Assembly (NCBI GenBank): GCA_949128115.1
Contig: OX421962.1
Span: 102,268,836-102,332,835, forward strand
Direction: 5' to 3'
From: Anaspis maculata
Lineage: Eukaryota; Arthropoda; Insecta; Coleoptera; Scraptiidae
Length of the DNA: 64,000 nucleotides
Below the pieces are notes generated by a model, which saw only the letters and a list, made by a program, of their open reading frames with translations, was not told the DNA's origin and ran no database searches. Below are positions 45,722 through 57,343 of this stretch, in pieces. The position numbers and the translations under genes are program-made. Positions within the stretch are counted from its first letter, which is position 1. Each line of letters opens with the position of its first letter.

Positions 45722-47624
45722 TCAAGCCATTTCTCTCTGAATTGAAATGAATATATTTTGAAAAAAGTCAAATCTTTTTAGCCGAATGCTGTTCTGCACT
45801 ATTTCCTGGACGCCATCTTTGCTGGACCAAAACAGCCTTCTGTTTAGATATATCCCATACCTCGATAGAAGAAGAATTCCTAAAAATACATAATTATAAC
45901 TCATTTAGAGTCAAGTCCAAGTTGTCGTTTATTTGTTGAGCATATCTGTTATTCTCTCAGTAATCAAGCTGAGAGTTTGAAAAAAAGTTTGAAATATTCA
46001 ATTGGAGACTAGAGTAGAAGCATTAGAGCTGGTCCAAAGATGGTGGTTTGGGATCACACTTTATGAATATGTCATTATCTGGGACTTCGTAGGATTTTGT
46101 AGCCATTTTTTTTCACAAGATGAATCTGTGTTGTTAGTTACAGAGAAAAAAACCAGGGGAGAAGTATACCGTCCGTTTTTTTTTCTAGGCCCCAGCTCAT
46201 AGCGCCTTTATTATGGGTTTTACACCCAACATATTATATATTTTTGAAATCAGAAAAACAAAATCTTTCGATTGATGATATGTCAAATTATTTTTGACAG
46301 ATGTCATTTTTTGACAATTGACGGAATAGTACTTGTGAAACACCATTTTAAAGCCCATAAAATTCTTAGGAGAACTGTGTTTTCATTTCTAGAATAGGAT
46401 GTCTTTTACAGCTTGTGGAGGTCTTTGAATAGGAAAAATTGTTAAAATTCAGAAATACCTACTCAATCATTAAAAGGTATTTTTAATATCAACTGATAAT
46501 AATATTCTGATTTTAAATCGTCCAAATTAGCGGGAGACTCTATAAACACCTTATCTTTCAGATAGGCTCATAAAAATTTCGAGGGGGTCATACCTGGCCA
46601 CCTCGAATACTATCGCGTTGGGCTGGCAGTTCCAATTCACCGGTCGTTGAATCTCTCATTCAAGGAACAAGGAGACGGTCATTTAGAGTAACTTCTTCAG
46701 GGCATTTTCCGTTTCATTGTGATTATTTATTGATTATTATCATTAGTTATTATTGAAAATACCTCTTTTGCCTATACTTACGTACTTATTGAGTATTTCT
46801 GAATTTCAACAATTTTTCCTATTTGAAGACCTCTAGAAGCTTTGAAAGACATCCTATTCCAAAAATAAAGACACAGTTTCCCTCAGAATTTAATGAGCTT
46901 CAAAATGATGTATCACAAGTACTATTCTGTCAATTGTCAAAAAATGACATCTGTCAAAAATAATTTGACATACCATCAATCGAAAGATTTTGTTCTTCTG
47001 ATTTCAAAAATATATAATATGTTGGGCGTGGAACCCATAATAATGGCGCTACGCGCTGGGGCCTAGAAAAAAAAACGGACGGTATATAGGAAAAATATGT
47101 ATTTCGATTTTATTGTTAGGCTACCTTCTAGGTGCCCTTGTAACTCAGATTATGGCAATAAGTCTTCATTGTCATAGTCATCATCATAATCATCTTTTTC
47201 ATCTTCTTCTTTGTTCATCAATTTCACTAGGCTGATTCGAAATACCGCGTGGTGAGTGGTTGATATTTCCAACATGTTCATCGTCGGAATGATCACTATC
47301 AATGGGTGGCAGAATAAAAACTTTATCAGGAGGTACCACATCGTCATCATCTATAATATCCAACAGTTATGCGAGTGTCAACCTGCGAAAATGTAGACTT
47401 CAAATAGTAGTCACAGTGGGCGGCGTCCCTTATAAGGGACATAACATTAATCCTAATATTTTGTGAAAACTGTACGTCTGAATAACCGCCCAATCAACCG
47501 AATCTATCCATTATAGTTATTTTTAAGTAATTTATGTGAAAACACCGCCGAAAGTAGCATGAGATTATCCTATGAAGCAAGATACTTACCCTCCACGTTG
47601 CGAAGAATAAAGTTCAGAATCCAT
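45722..47624 (-). pseudogene. piggyBac-type transposase, N-terminal half, split and decayed
   Basis: The reading starts at an ATG at 47624-47622 (MDSELYSSQRG), followed at once by a splice-donor GTAAGT (47589-47584). An acceptor-like TTTTCGCAG ends at 47383. Exon 2 reads LTLA-stop-LLDIIDDDDVVPPDKV and DSDHSDDEH, the acidic N-terminus typical of the family. The MITE at 46167-47084 then interrupts it. Beyond it come NISNFFSNSQLDY, YAQQINDNLDLTLNEL, FLGILLLSRYG and RRLFWSSKDG. These correspond to the segment that precedes the RNase H-fold core (compare the FLGILLLSGY---RRxYWS word of PGBD proteins). The core with its catalytic Asp residues is not present before the left end. There are several stops; the copy is dead. 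Confidence 0.75.
46167..47084. mobile_element. 918-bp fold-back MITE, copy 2, inside piggyBac-type transposase
   Basis: Same family as 9368-10285: ends TACCGTCCGTTTTTT / AAAAACGGACGGTA, TA on both sides (46165-46166, 47085-47086), the same arm words (TTTTTGACAGATGTCA and others) and exactly the same 918-bp length. Its central 200 bp is the reverse complement of the centre of copy 1 (for example CATTCAAGGAACAAGGAGACGG here). The two copies are therefore inserted in opposite orientation. The insertion splits the transposase reading. Confidence 0.9.
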
Positions 47625-47895
47625 TTTATTGCTGAAACACCAGTTACACTTGTTTACAACAAACAACCGCTGAAAACACTTGCCACAAGTCTGGACAATG
47701 ATATTCGGAGGCGTGCGCTCTGATATGCCCCCATTTATTGAAGTTATCAAAACAAATGGCGCCGTCCCTTTAAAGGGACGTTGTCCACTAATGGGTTAAG
47801 GCTGTATTCTCAGCAGGCCAAAACTATTTTGAGGATTTCTCCTTCAAAAATGGTCATGAAAACTCAATTTTTTTATAGGGTGTACTGAGTGTATT

Positions 47896-47976
47896 ACAAA
47901 ATTGAGTACAGAGCGTAATATTTTTTCTCTTTTGTTGACAACTTTTTTCAAAAAATGGCTCTGTACTCAATTTTCT
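47896..47976. repeat. short hairpin (AAATTGAGTACAGAG arms)
   Basis: ACAAAATTGAGTACAGAG at the left and CTCTGTACTCAATTTTCT at the right are complementary, with about 45 bp between them. Confidence 0.7.
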
Positions 47977-48817
47977 ACGTCTCTCAAAATTATAAAACAC
48001 TTGATAATTTTTTCGTTTGTAGAAAAATGTCCCAGTAATCCTTTAGAAACTTTTCTAGTGCTTTACGGCTATTTGGCTTCTTATCTAAAAAAATATGGGT
48101 TAATCCAAACGGAAACCAGGTGGACAAACATTCAATTGAATCCCATCAGTGCTGTAAAAATTGACCAAGTTGTTTTTTCTTGAATGTATATTGTGAACTA
48201 ACCTTGAAATATGAGACACCAATTCAACCATTAAAGGAAAATAAGTAGGTACGAGATGATAATACGATTCAACGTGAAGAAATTCGGTTTATGAGAAAGA
48301 ACAATTTTCGATTTATTACCCATTACTCAAAGCAAACACTCCTAACCTCGAAGAGCATGTTTATCGTATGCGAAATTAAATTTCGAACTGTACTAGGCCA
48401 TTCGATGTCAATCCGCAGACTAAAATCCGTATACAAGACCATCCACACGTTCGAAAATTCACGAACGGGGTTAAACCATTCGGAAACTACCCACCCGTAT
48501 ACGATATCTACTCGAACGATTTCGAGAATCGCGCCCTTGCCCGTTGTCATGTTGTATCTCGTACCTCGTTTATTTGGAATATAAACGGTGAATAGCTAGT
48601 GTGCATCTTTGGCGGAACAGCTAATTTTATTCCAGATTCGTAGGTACCATGTGATCCAGAAAATTAGTAATTATTGGGCAATGGCTTCGGAAACCAAAGA
48701 TCCATCGAACGGAGCGACTGGATTGGTTGAATGGCCGAATTTTCCTACTTATAATCCACTCTAGATTACGAATTTTGTGGATCACACGGTACACCAAGAT
48801 CTCGGTTCTTCGCACCT
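47977..48817. other. no gene seen
   Basis: Frames of 75-97 codons on both strands around 48290-48860; nothing recognised. Confidence 0.5.
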
Positions 48818-50066
48818 TACACAGAGAAAAAGGATTATTTGGATCTAGTAACTTCATTTATTTGACACAGATTTGATTCAGACAAACCACATTTTATTAC
48901 ATCAAGTAAAATAGCTTTGTGATAAATAAATTCGTTTTTTTCATTTGGTTCCCGAATTTGTTTGAATTTTAGTAGCACTAAATTATTACATGCAAACAAA
49001 TATATTTAAAAAACAAATAAATATAGGAAGAAATTTGATCAAACAAGTAGTATTTTTCGTTCAAAGAAATATTTATTCCTATTTTTTGGGATCTCGCCCA
49101 TCAACAACTATTTTCTTTGACACAAAACCTTGCAGTTTGAAGCAAAGAAATATTTCTTCAAGTGAAGATTACATGTGTTTTACGGATAAGGACTTTGTTC
49201 CCGACTTCCTGCTCCACCTGCAGCATCGCTAGTATCAAACTACCTTCCATGCGGAACGGCAGAACTGTGCTGAATGTATGTTGTGTGGTGACTGATGAAA
49301 ATGGAATTTTTTTTAAGAGAAACAAACTCTGTCATCTTTGCTCGTCTCCAAGAGTAAGTAACATTATTCACTTTGCTGATTATTGAAACTAGTTCAACGG
49401 TAGGTTGCTCAATATTCCTTAAGCTGTTTCCCTTGGGGCATATGCAGCGGCTCCGAATTTTGGTTGAGATCTCGATACCTATGATATGTTGCTTTTGAGT
49501 AGGTGAAGCAGGTTTGATTATTTGTAAAGTGAATGGTCAACTTGTTGAAGTGAAGAACAAGTAAATCACATGGGGAAGCAGTAAAACAGCAGAAGATATC
49601 TTTATTGTGCATCATATTATCGATGATATTAGTCTCAATAATCAGCAGCGAGTAATGTTACTAACCTACCGTTAGAGGCAGAGGATGTGTGAAACATTTT
49701 TTTCCTTTGAGGAATCCGCCATTTTGCATCAGTTACAGCACAATATAAACATAGAGAAATGGATTTGTTTGAACTGGATAAAATTTATTTGAATCAAATA
49801 GATTAGTTCATTGTATATGGCGAACCTAATATTTAATTGAGAAATTTTTTTATTCAATTTAATGAAATATTTTGTTGTAACAAATAGCAACGCCCATATT
49901 CAAGTTGAAGAAACTTGTGTGTTATGCGAAAGAAATGGTTATTTATAACTTTCAAAGAAATGATTCTTGTACATCAAAGAAACATTTCATTCCCCGTATA
50001 CAAAGAACAAATTTATTTGATTCAAAAAATTTTTATTCAGTTCAAACAAATCCTTTTCTCTGTGTA
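48818..50066. mobile_element. 1.25-kb element with TTACACAGAGAAAAAGGATT-type ends
   Basis: TACACAGAGAAAAAGGATTATTTG at the left matches the inverted right end CAAACAAATCCTTTTCTCTGTGTA. Related words (GAGAAATGGATTTGTTTGAAC, TTTATTTGAATCAAAT) recur inside near 49757-49800, suggesting two partly overlapping or nested copies. No long frame. Superfamily not assigned. Confidence 0.6.
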
Positions 50067-51104
50067 GAAGTCGATATCGGTCCTTGTGCTATAATCCCTC
50101 GATGCTTCTCATCTCGCGGTTGTTGGTACCTAGTCTAAAAAAATCAGTCAATCCATAATTACTTTATTCACGCCCCGTTGCAATGATAGCTTATTCAATA
50201 TGTATATAGCTTTTATGAAAACATCTTCTCAACACATTGTCTGCTGTATAGCAAAGAATATAATGTGGGGGTAGCGAATCTTTCGAAATCCACACAAAAA
50301 TGTAGACTGCGAGACTAAGAGTTGTTGCATCCTCCAGTCGAGCTGTCCCTGTCAACCGCGACTCCGAGACACAACCGGCGAGCTTTTGCCGGAGAGCATG
50401 AGGGTGCTGGTGGTGAGCGCGGGCTCCACGAATCTCCCAGTTTTCGTGTCCCAAACTGGCGGTAGTCGATCCAAACGCTGTCCGCGTCTCGTTGAGCGGC
50501 CGCACTAAAAAGCTCAAGCCGGATCAGAAAACACTCGAAACAATGGCACATAATGAGATTAGATACAGTAATAGGAACTAGCTGGGACCCAGCAGGCACT
50601 TGGCCAACGGGAAAGAAACAGCGTGCTGAAGCCACTGCATGTCGAAGTTATGTACATTTGGAAAAAGCCCTGATGACAGACGTCAAGGTGACAGCGCCGC
50701 GCTATCAAATGTCAAGAAAACATGAGCCACGCAGCGGTCCCTTAAATACGTGAACAAAATAAAGCATAATTCTTTTCGCCAATTACCAATTATGGTATGA
50801 AGTGATATAAAACAGTAGCCAGAATTCTGAACATCAGAGATCCCTTCCACGAAAAAGATCTTCCGGAGATCTCCTGATATCCTCTGAGATCCCCATGAGA
50901 TCCGCAACAACATTGAAACAATTCTAGCAGTCATGCATCTTGAATATTGTTTGTGATAATCCCTACAGTAAAACTCCGAAGTTTGAAGCTCTATACCTCT
51001 CTGGCGACATTTTCCAAAATTATTGATCCTAGGGTAAATATCGCCTCCTCAAAAAATTCCAAACTTGATTTTGGTTCAGGGGTAAATAAATTCCGATAGC
51101 CGTA
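50067..51104. other. no gene supported
   Basis: A GC-richer block at 50330-50520 is open in two minus-strand frames (108 and 106 codons) without a known domain. A cluster of GAGATC words lies at 50860-50905. Confidence 0.4.
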
Positions 51105-51335
51105 ATATTGCAGAGCGTAATTTTCTCAGTATATCCTGAGAATCTGACCTAAATCGGCGAAAGCGTAACTAAATTACAACTTTTTAAAATTGCCAACAAT
51201 CAGCAGTTTTTGTTTGAAAGCTTGGAAATCGACAATTTTTTTGGTGCTTTTGAAAAGTTGTAACTTCAAGACGCTTTGGCCGATTCAAACCAAATTCTTA
51301 GGATATGCCTACCAAGAAAAATACTCTCTAGAAAT
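51105..51335. repeat. imperfect inverted repeat
   Basis: The left arm with TATCCTGAGAAT, AAATCGGCGAAAGCGT and TTACAACTTTT pairs with the right arm AAAAGTTGTAACTTC, ACGCTTTGGCCGATT and ATTCTTAGGATAT. About 85 bp per arm and about 60 bp of loop; a diverged MITE. Confidence 0.65.
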
Positions 51336-51989
51336 CAAGTTCAAAAATAGTTTTTTTTGAGAGGGTAAAATTCGAATAACTGATTTTGAAAAATAACCTT
51401 TATGGGTATAGGTATAGATAGATCTAATTCCACTGTAGGAAGTAACATGAATAGTATTTGTGAATTTAAAACAACCTGATCGCTGAAAAATTTTCACTGT
51501 TGTTGCCATACTTCTGTCTAGCACTGTAACTAAAGATTATATGAGTTTTGTCGGTTAAAGATACATTTGTTGGTGAGTGTGATCTGATCAGTTGAAGTTG
51601 ATCCCGCTGGTGAAATAGCCCATCAGGAATTTTACGTGATAACCTCGGAAAAAATGGAGCAAATCGTTTGTTAAAATCTGAGAAAAGCTGAAAATTTGTG
51701 TGAATTTTCTAGCATTTGTGCTGAACAATATACTAGATTTCCTCATTTTTCCGATAGGCGATTGATGTTTAATTAGGGAAAAAGTGTTTATAACCTGTTC
51801 TTCGCTGGAATCATCCAATCAAAGCTGAAGTGACCCGAAAATTTGCATGCAAGTATGATAAACTGCGCTGAACAAGATACATACTGTAATTCCAAATTTT
51901 TCTTATATGCGCATCATACGTTTTTCCTAGTTTTAGGAGAAAAAAGGGTTAGATAGGTATGTATTACATAACTTCATAGAGGTGTATTT
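51336..51989. other. no gene seen
   Basis: AT-rich, nothing recognised. Confidence 0.5.
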
Positions 51990-52080
51990 GGCCACGGCGG
52001 CTGTCGTCGCTGTAGCACAGTGGTTGGCACGTTCGCGTAGTCTCTCTAGCAAAAAAAAATCGTGACGCGCCCATAGGAAA
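51990..52080 (+). repeat. tRNA-like SINE fragment (A-box only)
   Basis: GCTGTAGCACAGTGGTTGGCACG closely follows a tRNA D-arm/A-box (TRGCNNAGTNGG-like). A poly-A-like interruption follows and no clear B-box is left. Probably a truncated SINE. Confidence 0.35.
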
Positions 52081-55000
52081 GTTTCATTATTCAGGACACC
52101 ATAGTGAGCCTGTATGCTAGAATTCAGCCTTGATTCTACACCTCTACATTTCTCTCTGTTGAAAACTATCGACCTGCGCTAACACTAACGTAGCTGATTT
52201 GAGCTGCATATCCGACGTAACATGACCAAATCAGCCTCTCACAATAAAATTGGAAGACAAACTTTTCAGAAAACTTTATCGTGACAACCGAATCCAAACC
52301 AGATTTTCATAATCTCATTTTTTTTTCATGAAGCTCCCACTGATTTATTTGGACGTTTTTCTTGATAATAATTCATTTGTTTCAATCAAGACATCTCAAT
52401 ACGTTTTGCCTTTGAACCGTTGAGCTTCACCGGCTTTCCGGAATTTCGCAGGTGCTACCTATAACTATAATACTCCAAAAGGCAGTCTTGTGTGTCGCAA
52501 TTAAGCAAAATAAGAAGAATGCACCGACCAAGTGCCACCGCACAAAGCCTTCTGTTCATCGCCTGCATTTCACGATAAGAATGAAAAATGATGGAATAAT
52601 GATCGAGCACCAGCGGCGCACACACATGGAACAAAACACCCCTTGGCTACACTTGATGACTCAGCTCGAATATTTGAAGCTGTCGATATCATTACCTTCC
52701 CAGCTTCCCCTGCGTTACTACAACAGCGTCCGATTGTTATGCCGGATTTCGATTTTTATCTCTGTATCATTCACCACCTATCCTGCAAGGTCCCCGAGCG
52801 CCGATCTATAGGGAGTGTCCGTCCAACAGGTTCAATCATTTGGAACAGCGGTGCTGATGTATCAATAATGGGGGAAATTGATGGCTTCGTTCTTATCTCT
52901 CTGCTAAGTTTCTGTTAGTTGTACTGTACTATAGGCATCAGTAAACTTTCTGCGGCACAAAAAAAAAACAGGGAAAGGTGTGTTCTCACCGCCATGTGGC
53001 CATGCATGATTTAGCGTGTAACTTGAGGATTCAAAACCGAACTCGTCACGGTTTGCATAATTATCACAGTTCAAATTTTCATGTGTGCCTCCAATGTAAT
53101 AAATCAGGGTAGACAATGCCTAACTGCGCCATTTGTGGTGTGTTTACAATGGCTGCATGTCTCATAAATATCAACGCATTGTAACAAGATGCATTGGTCA
53201 ACCGGTAGTTGGATCATTGAAGAAACGCAGCAGCGCTCCAGACCCACTTATCAGAGATGTCGGTTGAAATCAATTTGAGCATGAAATTGCGGTCGGTTCC
53301 AAATTGGCGCGAGATCAAAAAAAATCTGCCTCAAATACCGTTTGTTTGAACTGGCTGATGGCAGCAGAAAAGCCGAAATTTATTCATGAAATTTGGGATG
53401 TCGCAAGGTAAATAGACACTGGAGTCTAGCAGTGGTCAACCGAAAAACCGCAAGATCCTCTTATTGTTCTTTTTACGATGACGCACACACGCAGAAAAAA
53501 CTTCACCGCCAAAAAAAAACTTGACCGGTAAATCCACTTGATGTTTCTCATCCCCCAGAGCGCAGATGAAATTAGAAATGGGGGTCGATCCGTGTCTCAA
53601 GAGCAAACACTGGAGATGTATGTGCTTGCAATAACAACATCATAAAATTTGAATACAAACTCATGTATCTCTTGCAACCGGTTCGTTATAAAAGTTATTA
53701 AATGTTACATGCCCCCATAAAGGCGTATACGAATGTACCGGGAGGCTGGTCGGTGATCCGCATTGGAAATGCTGCACATTATACAATAAAGAAATATGCT
53801 AATCTCGAGATCCTCCAGGATATAATGACGATAATGGGACAAAGCCGTAATCTTTTGATCGCATCAGTGCCGGTGCAGATTCCGCAAAATACGGAAATCG
53901 GTTCATCCCCGAACAAAATTAATTCTTTGATTAAACTAGGGGGGCATGAAAGTTTGATTGACATGGGAGCATTGGGAGTAGTTTTGATTGATTTTTCAAT
54001 GAGCGTATCGCTAACGTTTATACTTTCTGTTGCAGGTAAGCCGAGCTCCCTCAAGATGGATATGCCAAGGCAGCCGAAGCCGAAGAGGTAAACAATGTAA
54101 TTGAATTTGGTGCGCGACGCGAGGCTCTATAAATCATAGATACGTTCCTTCGAGGGAAAACTCGTTTCATTTCTCAAAACTTCAGATGCAACCATTAGAT
54201 AGCCATTCTGGTCCAATTACGCTCATTGAGCTGCCGCTCTGTTATTCTCCAGTGTAAAATATGCCCCGCTAATGAGCACCCTTCTTCTTCTTATACGCTG
54301 TATGATACCGAAAGGGTCACCTAGTGTCCACCTGAGCTAATAAATAGGTAAAGCTAGGGGCTGTGTATGGTCTAGGATTTCAAGGACTAGACCGGTACGT
54401 GGTTACGTACCGTCGCGTATCAAATTGAATTTCTTTATTAAAATATAAAGCTCATACAAATGAAAACTGAAACTAATCACTAGCTTGCGGTTGACCCACA
54501 AGTGCCACGGGGAACAAGTATACAAAGAAACTTGACGCCGGTGTTTGAAATCAGTTGGGCTACTTAGAATTTGATACTTGTAAGTACATAGAAAAAGCCC
54601 AGTAGTGATCATAGAATTTTATGAGAATTTTCTGAACAAAACAAAAACTGCTATAGGGAAATACAGGAAATAACGCGCGTTGGAGCAGAGTAAATTTGCG
54701 AATTCTCACAGGAAAAAGAGAAGAAAATCAGCTTCCACGTGAGCACTTCTTTTCATGCGGGCGCTCAGGACCGCCAGTCGAGTCCGAGAACCGGATTACG
54801 TTTTGTGTGCAGTAAAGTAAAAGTCCAGAAATCCTTCTTCCCTTTTTCCTCCGTGTTTGCCGGATCGATATTATATAGAAAGCTACAGTTTTCTCTCGCG
54901 GAAACCGACGACATAGTGGATTTGGGCGGTTCGCACGGTTCGCCCCGGCGATGCAAGGTGTGAGGAGGAAACTCGTCTGCCAGGTAGAGCATTAGAGGTC

Positions 55001-55559
55001 GAAGGGGAAAGAGCAGCCCCCGTTTAGTTTTCTGCTAGTATATCTTGTGTACAGGGTGCTCCCGAAACGTTGTAGCTTGTCTTAGATGTTAGATTATGTT
55101 TGCATGATGCAAGCTTCTTGTCTGACGACCCTTCCGAAAGCTCTCCATCAGGTATCATTTTATAATATTCATTCATTCACCAGAGCGAATGGTTTGTTCC
55201 AGATCCTATATTTCAAGTACAAAAGTTGTGTCACCACCGACGAGTGGTCTGCACAATTTCTGCTCAAATCCAAGATGTGCAAACATATTGTAATCAATTT
55301 TACGGCTTTTTCACAAAAAATGTATGGCACGATGCCAGCTTGATGCTAATTGCTACATGATGTACGCGTAAGTGAAAAATGTAGCGAAAATCGGAAAACG
55401 TGAGTTCCCTTGGAGTGGGGTGAAAATATTCTGCGGTCGATAAGGGACGTCGTCTCTACTGGTTGATGGCTGTTCGCTTATGCTGTTAAGTGAGTGGCAA
55501 CGACTGAAAAAACTGATGCCAAAGTGCGGCGGTACTAAAGAAATTGGAATGAGGATACC
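52081..55559. other. no gene supported
   Basis: Reading frames of up to 129 codons occur (52452-52918, 53702-54091, 54739-54963). One (52643-52918) contains WNSGADVSIM, which resembles the DSGADVSxI word of retroelement proteases but with Asn for the catalytic Asp and no other pol sequence nearby. At 55051 a single ACAGGGTGCTCCCGAAA end is found without a partner. Confidence 0.4.
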
Positions 55560-57170
55560 CACTGCACTCACAATGAAAATCCCTCGAAAAAACCCTAGAA
55601 ATCTTCAAAAACACCGTAGAAATCTTGAAAATACTTCAACTTCCATACAAGTCTTCACTCTAGCTCATCGATCTATTGAAATTTCTTATCCCAGAACTGC
55701 ATCGAAATTCTTATGAATCCTTGAAGATCCCTAGAAACTAGAAACCCCGCGAAATCTTAAGAAAACCTTGAAAATTTTGTAGAAATGTCCGGAAATTTCG
55801 TAGAAATATTCGAGAATCCTAGAAACTCTAAGAAAATCTTTGGGAATCTCTAGATTTGTCGTAGAAATCTTCCGAAATCCCTTGAAGTTTCCACAGGAAT
55901 CCTCAAAAGTCCCGTGATACCTTTGGGAATTATATTGAATTCTTCAGAAATTCCTAGAAATTTCTCAAAAATATCGTAGTATTCTTTAGAAATTCCTAGA
56001 AATTCCGAACAAATCTTCATAAATTCTGTAGAAATCTTGAGAATTCAATAGAAATCCCTCAAAAATCTTGAGAAATCTAACAAAAATCTTTCTGAAATAT
56101 CTTTGAAATCCCGTAGAAATCTGCAAAAATCTTCGAAAATTCCTAAAAATATCCTGGAGAACTTCGAAAAAATCTGGTAGAAATCTTCAGAACTTCCTAA
56201 TTTGTTGAAAATAAACTCAGTCAAAAGGGGGAAGAAAGTTGAAAGAAAATTCTGTTGAATCTCTAGAAGCTTTCAAAAATTTCGCAGAAATATTCGAAAA
56301 TCCTAGAAAAGTCCTATAGCAAATCTTTGAGGATTCGCGGTAGATTGCCCTAGATTTCCCGTAGGAGACTTTGGAAATCCCTAAAAATGTCCACAGGAAT
56401 CCTCAAAAATCCCGTAAGTATCTTTGAGAATTATGTAGAAATCTTCAGAAAGGCCTAGAAACTCCATTCAAATCTGCATAAATCCCGTAGAATTCTTGAG
56501 AATTCAATAGAAATTTTTGACGTCCTCAAAAATCTCAAGAATTCTGATAAAAATCTTTCTGAAATACCTTTGAAATCCCGTAGAAATCTGCAAAAATCTT
56601 CTAAAAATCTCATACAAATCACCAAAAAATATCTGCAAAAATCTTCTAAAAATCCCATACAAATCACCAAAAAACCCTAGAGGTCCCTAAAAATCTTCAA
56701 AAATCCCTAAAAATATTCTAGAGAACTCCAAAAAATCTCGTAGAAATCTTCAGAACTTCCTAAATTGTTGAAAATAAACTCAGTCAAAAGGGGGAACAAA
56801 GTTAAAAGTTGAAAGAAAATTTTCAGAAACCTCTAGAAGCTTTAAAAAATTTCGCAGAAATATTCTAAAATCGTAGAAAAATCCTATAGCGAATCTTTGA
56901 GGATTCGCGGTAGATTACCCTAGATTTGCCGTAGAAGACTTTGGAAATCTCTAGAAATTTCTAGAGGAATCCTCAAAAATCTCGTAAATATCTTTGAGAA
57001 TCATGTAGAAATCTTCAGAAAGACCTAGAAATTCCATACAAATCTTTATAAATCCCGTAGAATTCTTGAGAATTCGATAGAAATTTTTGGGCGTCCTTCA
57101 AAAATCTTGAGAAATCCATTCAAAATCGTTCAGAAATATCGTAGAAATCCCGTAGAAATCTCCAAAAATC
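55560..57170. repeat. higher-order satellite of TAGAAATC-type words, left part
   Basis: The sequence is composed of degenerate 10-13-bp words (CGTAGAAATCTTC, CAAAAATCCC, CCTAGAAATT). Longer units of about 500-570 bp are superimposed. The anchor CCACAGGAATCCTC occurs at 55891 and 56391 and as CTAGAGGAATCCTC at 56961. The anchor AAACTCAGTCAAAAGGGGGAA occurs at 56211 and 56774. The region resumes beyond the LINE at 60901. Low-complexity frames through it (for example 56455-56670 minus) are artefacts. Confidence 0.85.
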
Positions 57171-57200
57171 AATAGAATAGAATAGAATAGAATAGAAATT
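57171..57200 (-). repeat. LINE 3' tail, (TTCTA)n
   Basis: On the plus strand AATAG is repeated about five times before AAATTTATTC. It serves as the 3' end of the LINE and blends with the host satellite words (AATAGAAATC). Confidence 0.8.
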
Positions 57201-57343
57201 TATTCATACTTAAAACAATGAAATCATTGCATGTAAACGTCACAAAATAATGGTCATCACAATACATACAAATGCACAAATATGACAGACATAACTCGTA
57301 AAAATGTCAACAAAACAAACAGTAACAACAACAATATCACAGC

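Larger units (their letters stand above)
45390..47795 (-). mobile_element. piggyBac-type transposon, internally deleted and interrupted
   Basis: TTAA flanks both ends (45386-45389 and 47796-47799). The termini are inverted: CCTATTAGTGGGC at the left, and CCCATTAGTGGAC when the right end is read on the minus strand. Subterminally there are palindromic GTCCCTTATAAGGGAC words: near 45522-45540, near 47428, and as CCCTTTAAAGGG near 47765. Between them the minus strand carries recognisable N-terminal piggyBac transposase sequence. Without the 918-bp MITE inserted at 46167-47084 the element would be about 1.49 kb, shorter than the 2.4 kb or so of complete elements, and the catalytic domain is absent. 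TTAA target choice is the signature of the superfamily. Confidence 0.85.

Noticed and set aside
52643..52918. WNSGADVSIM, possible retroelement protease
   Set aside because: The catalytic Asp position is Asn and no gag or RT sequence is nearby; the word alone is too short.
53702..54091. 129-codon plus-strand frame ending near CTGTTGCAG/GTAAG
   Set aside because: Tempting splice-like words, but no recognisable protein, and the minus strand is open as well over the same bases.
55051..55080. ACAGGGTGCTCCCGAAACG as the left end of a MITE
   Set aside because: No complementary right end was found downstream, so no element could be delimited.
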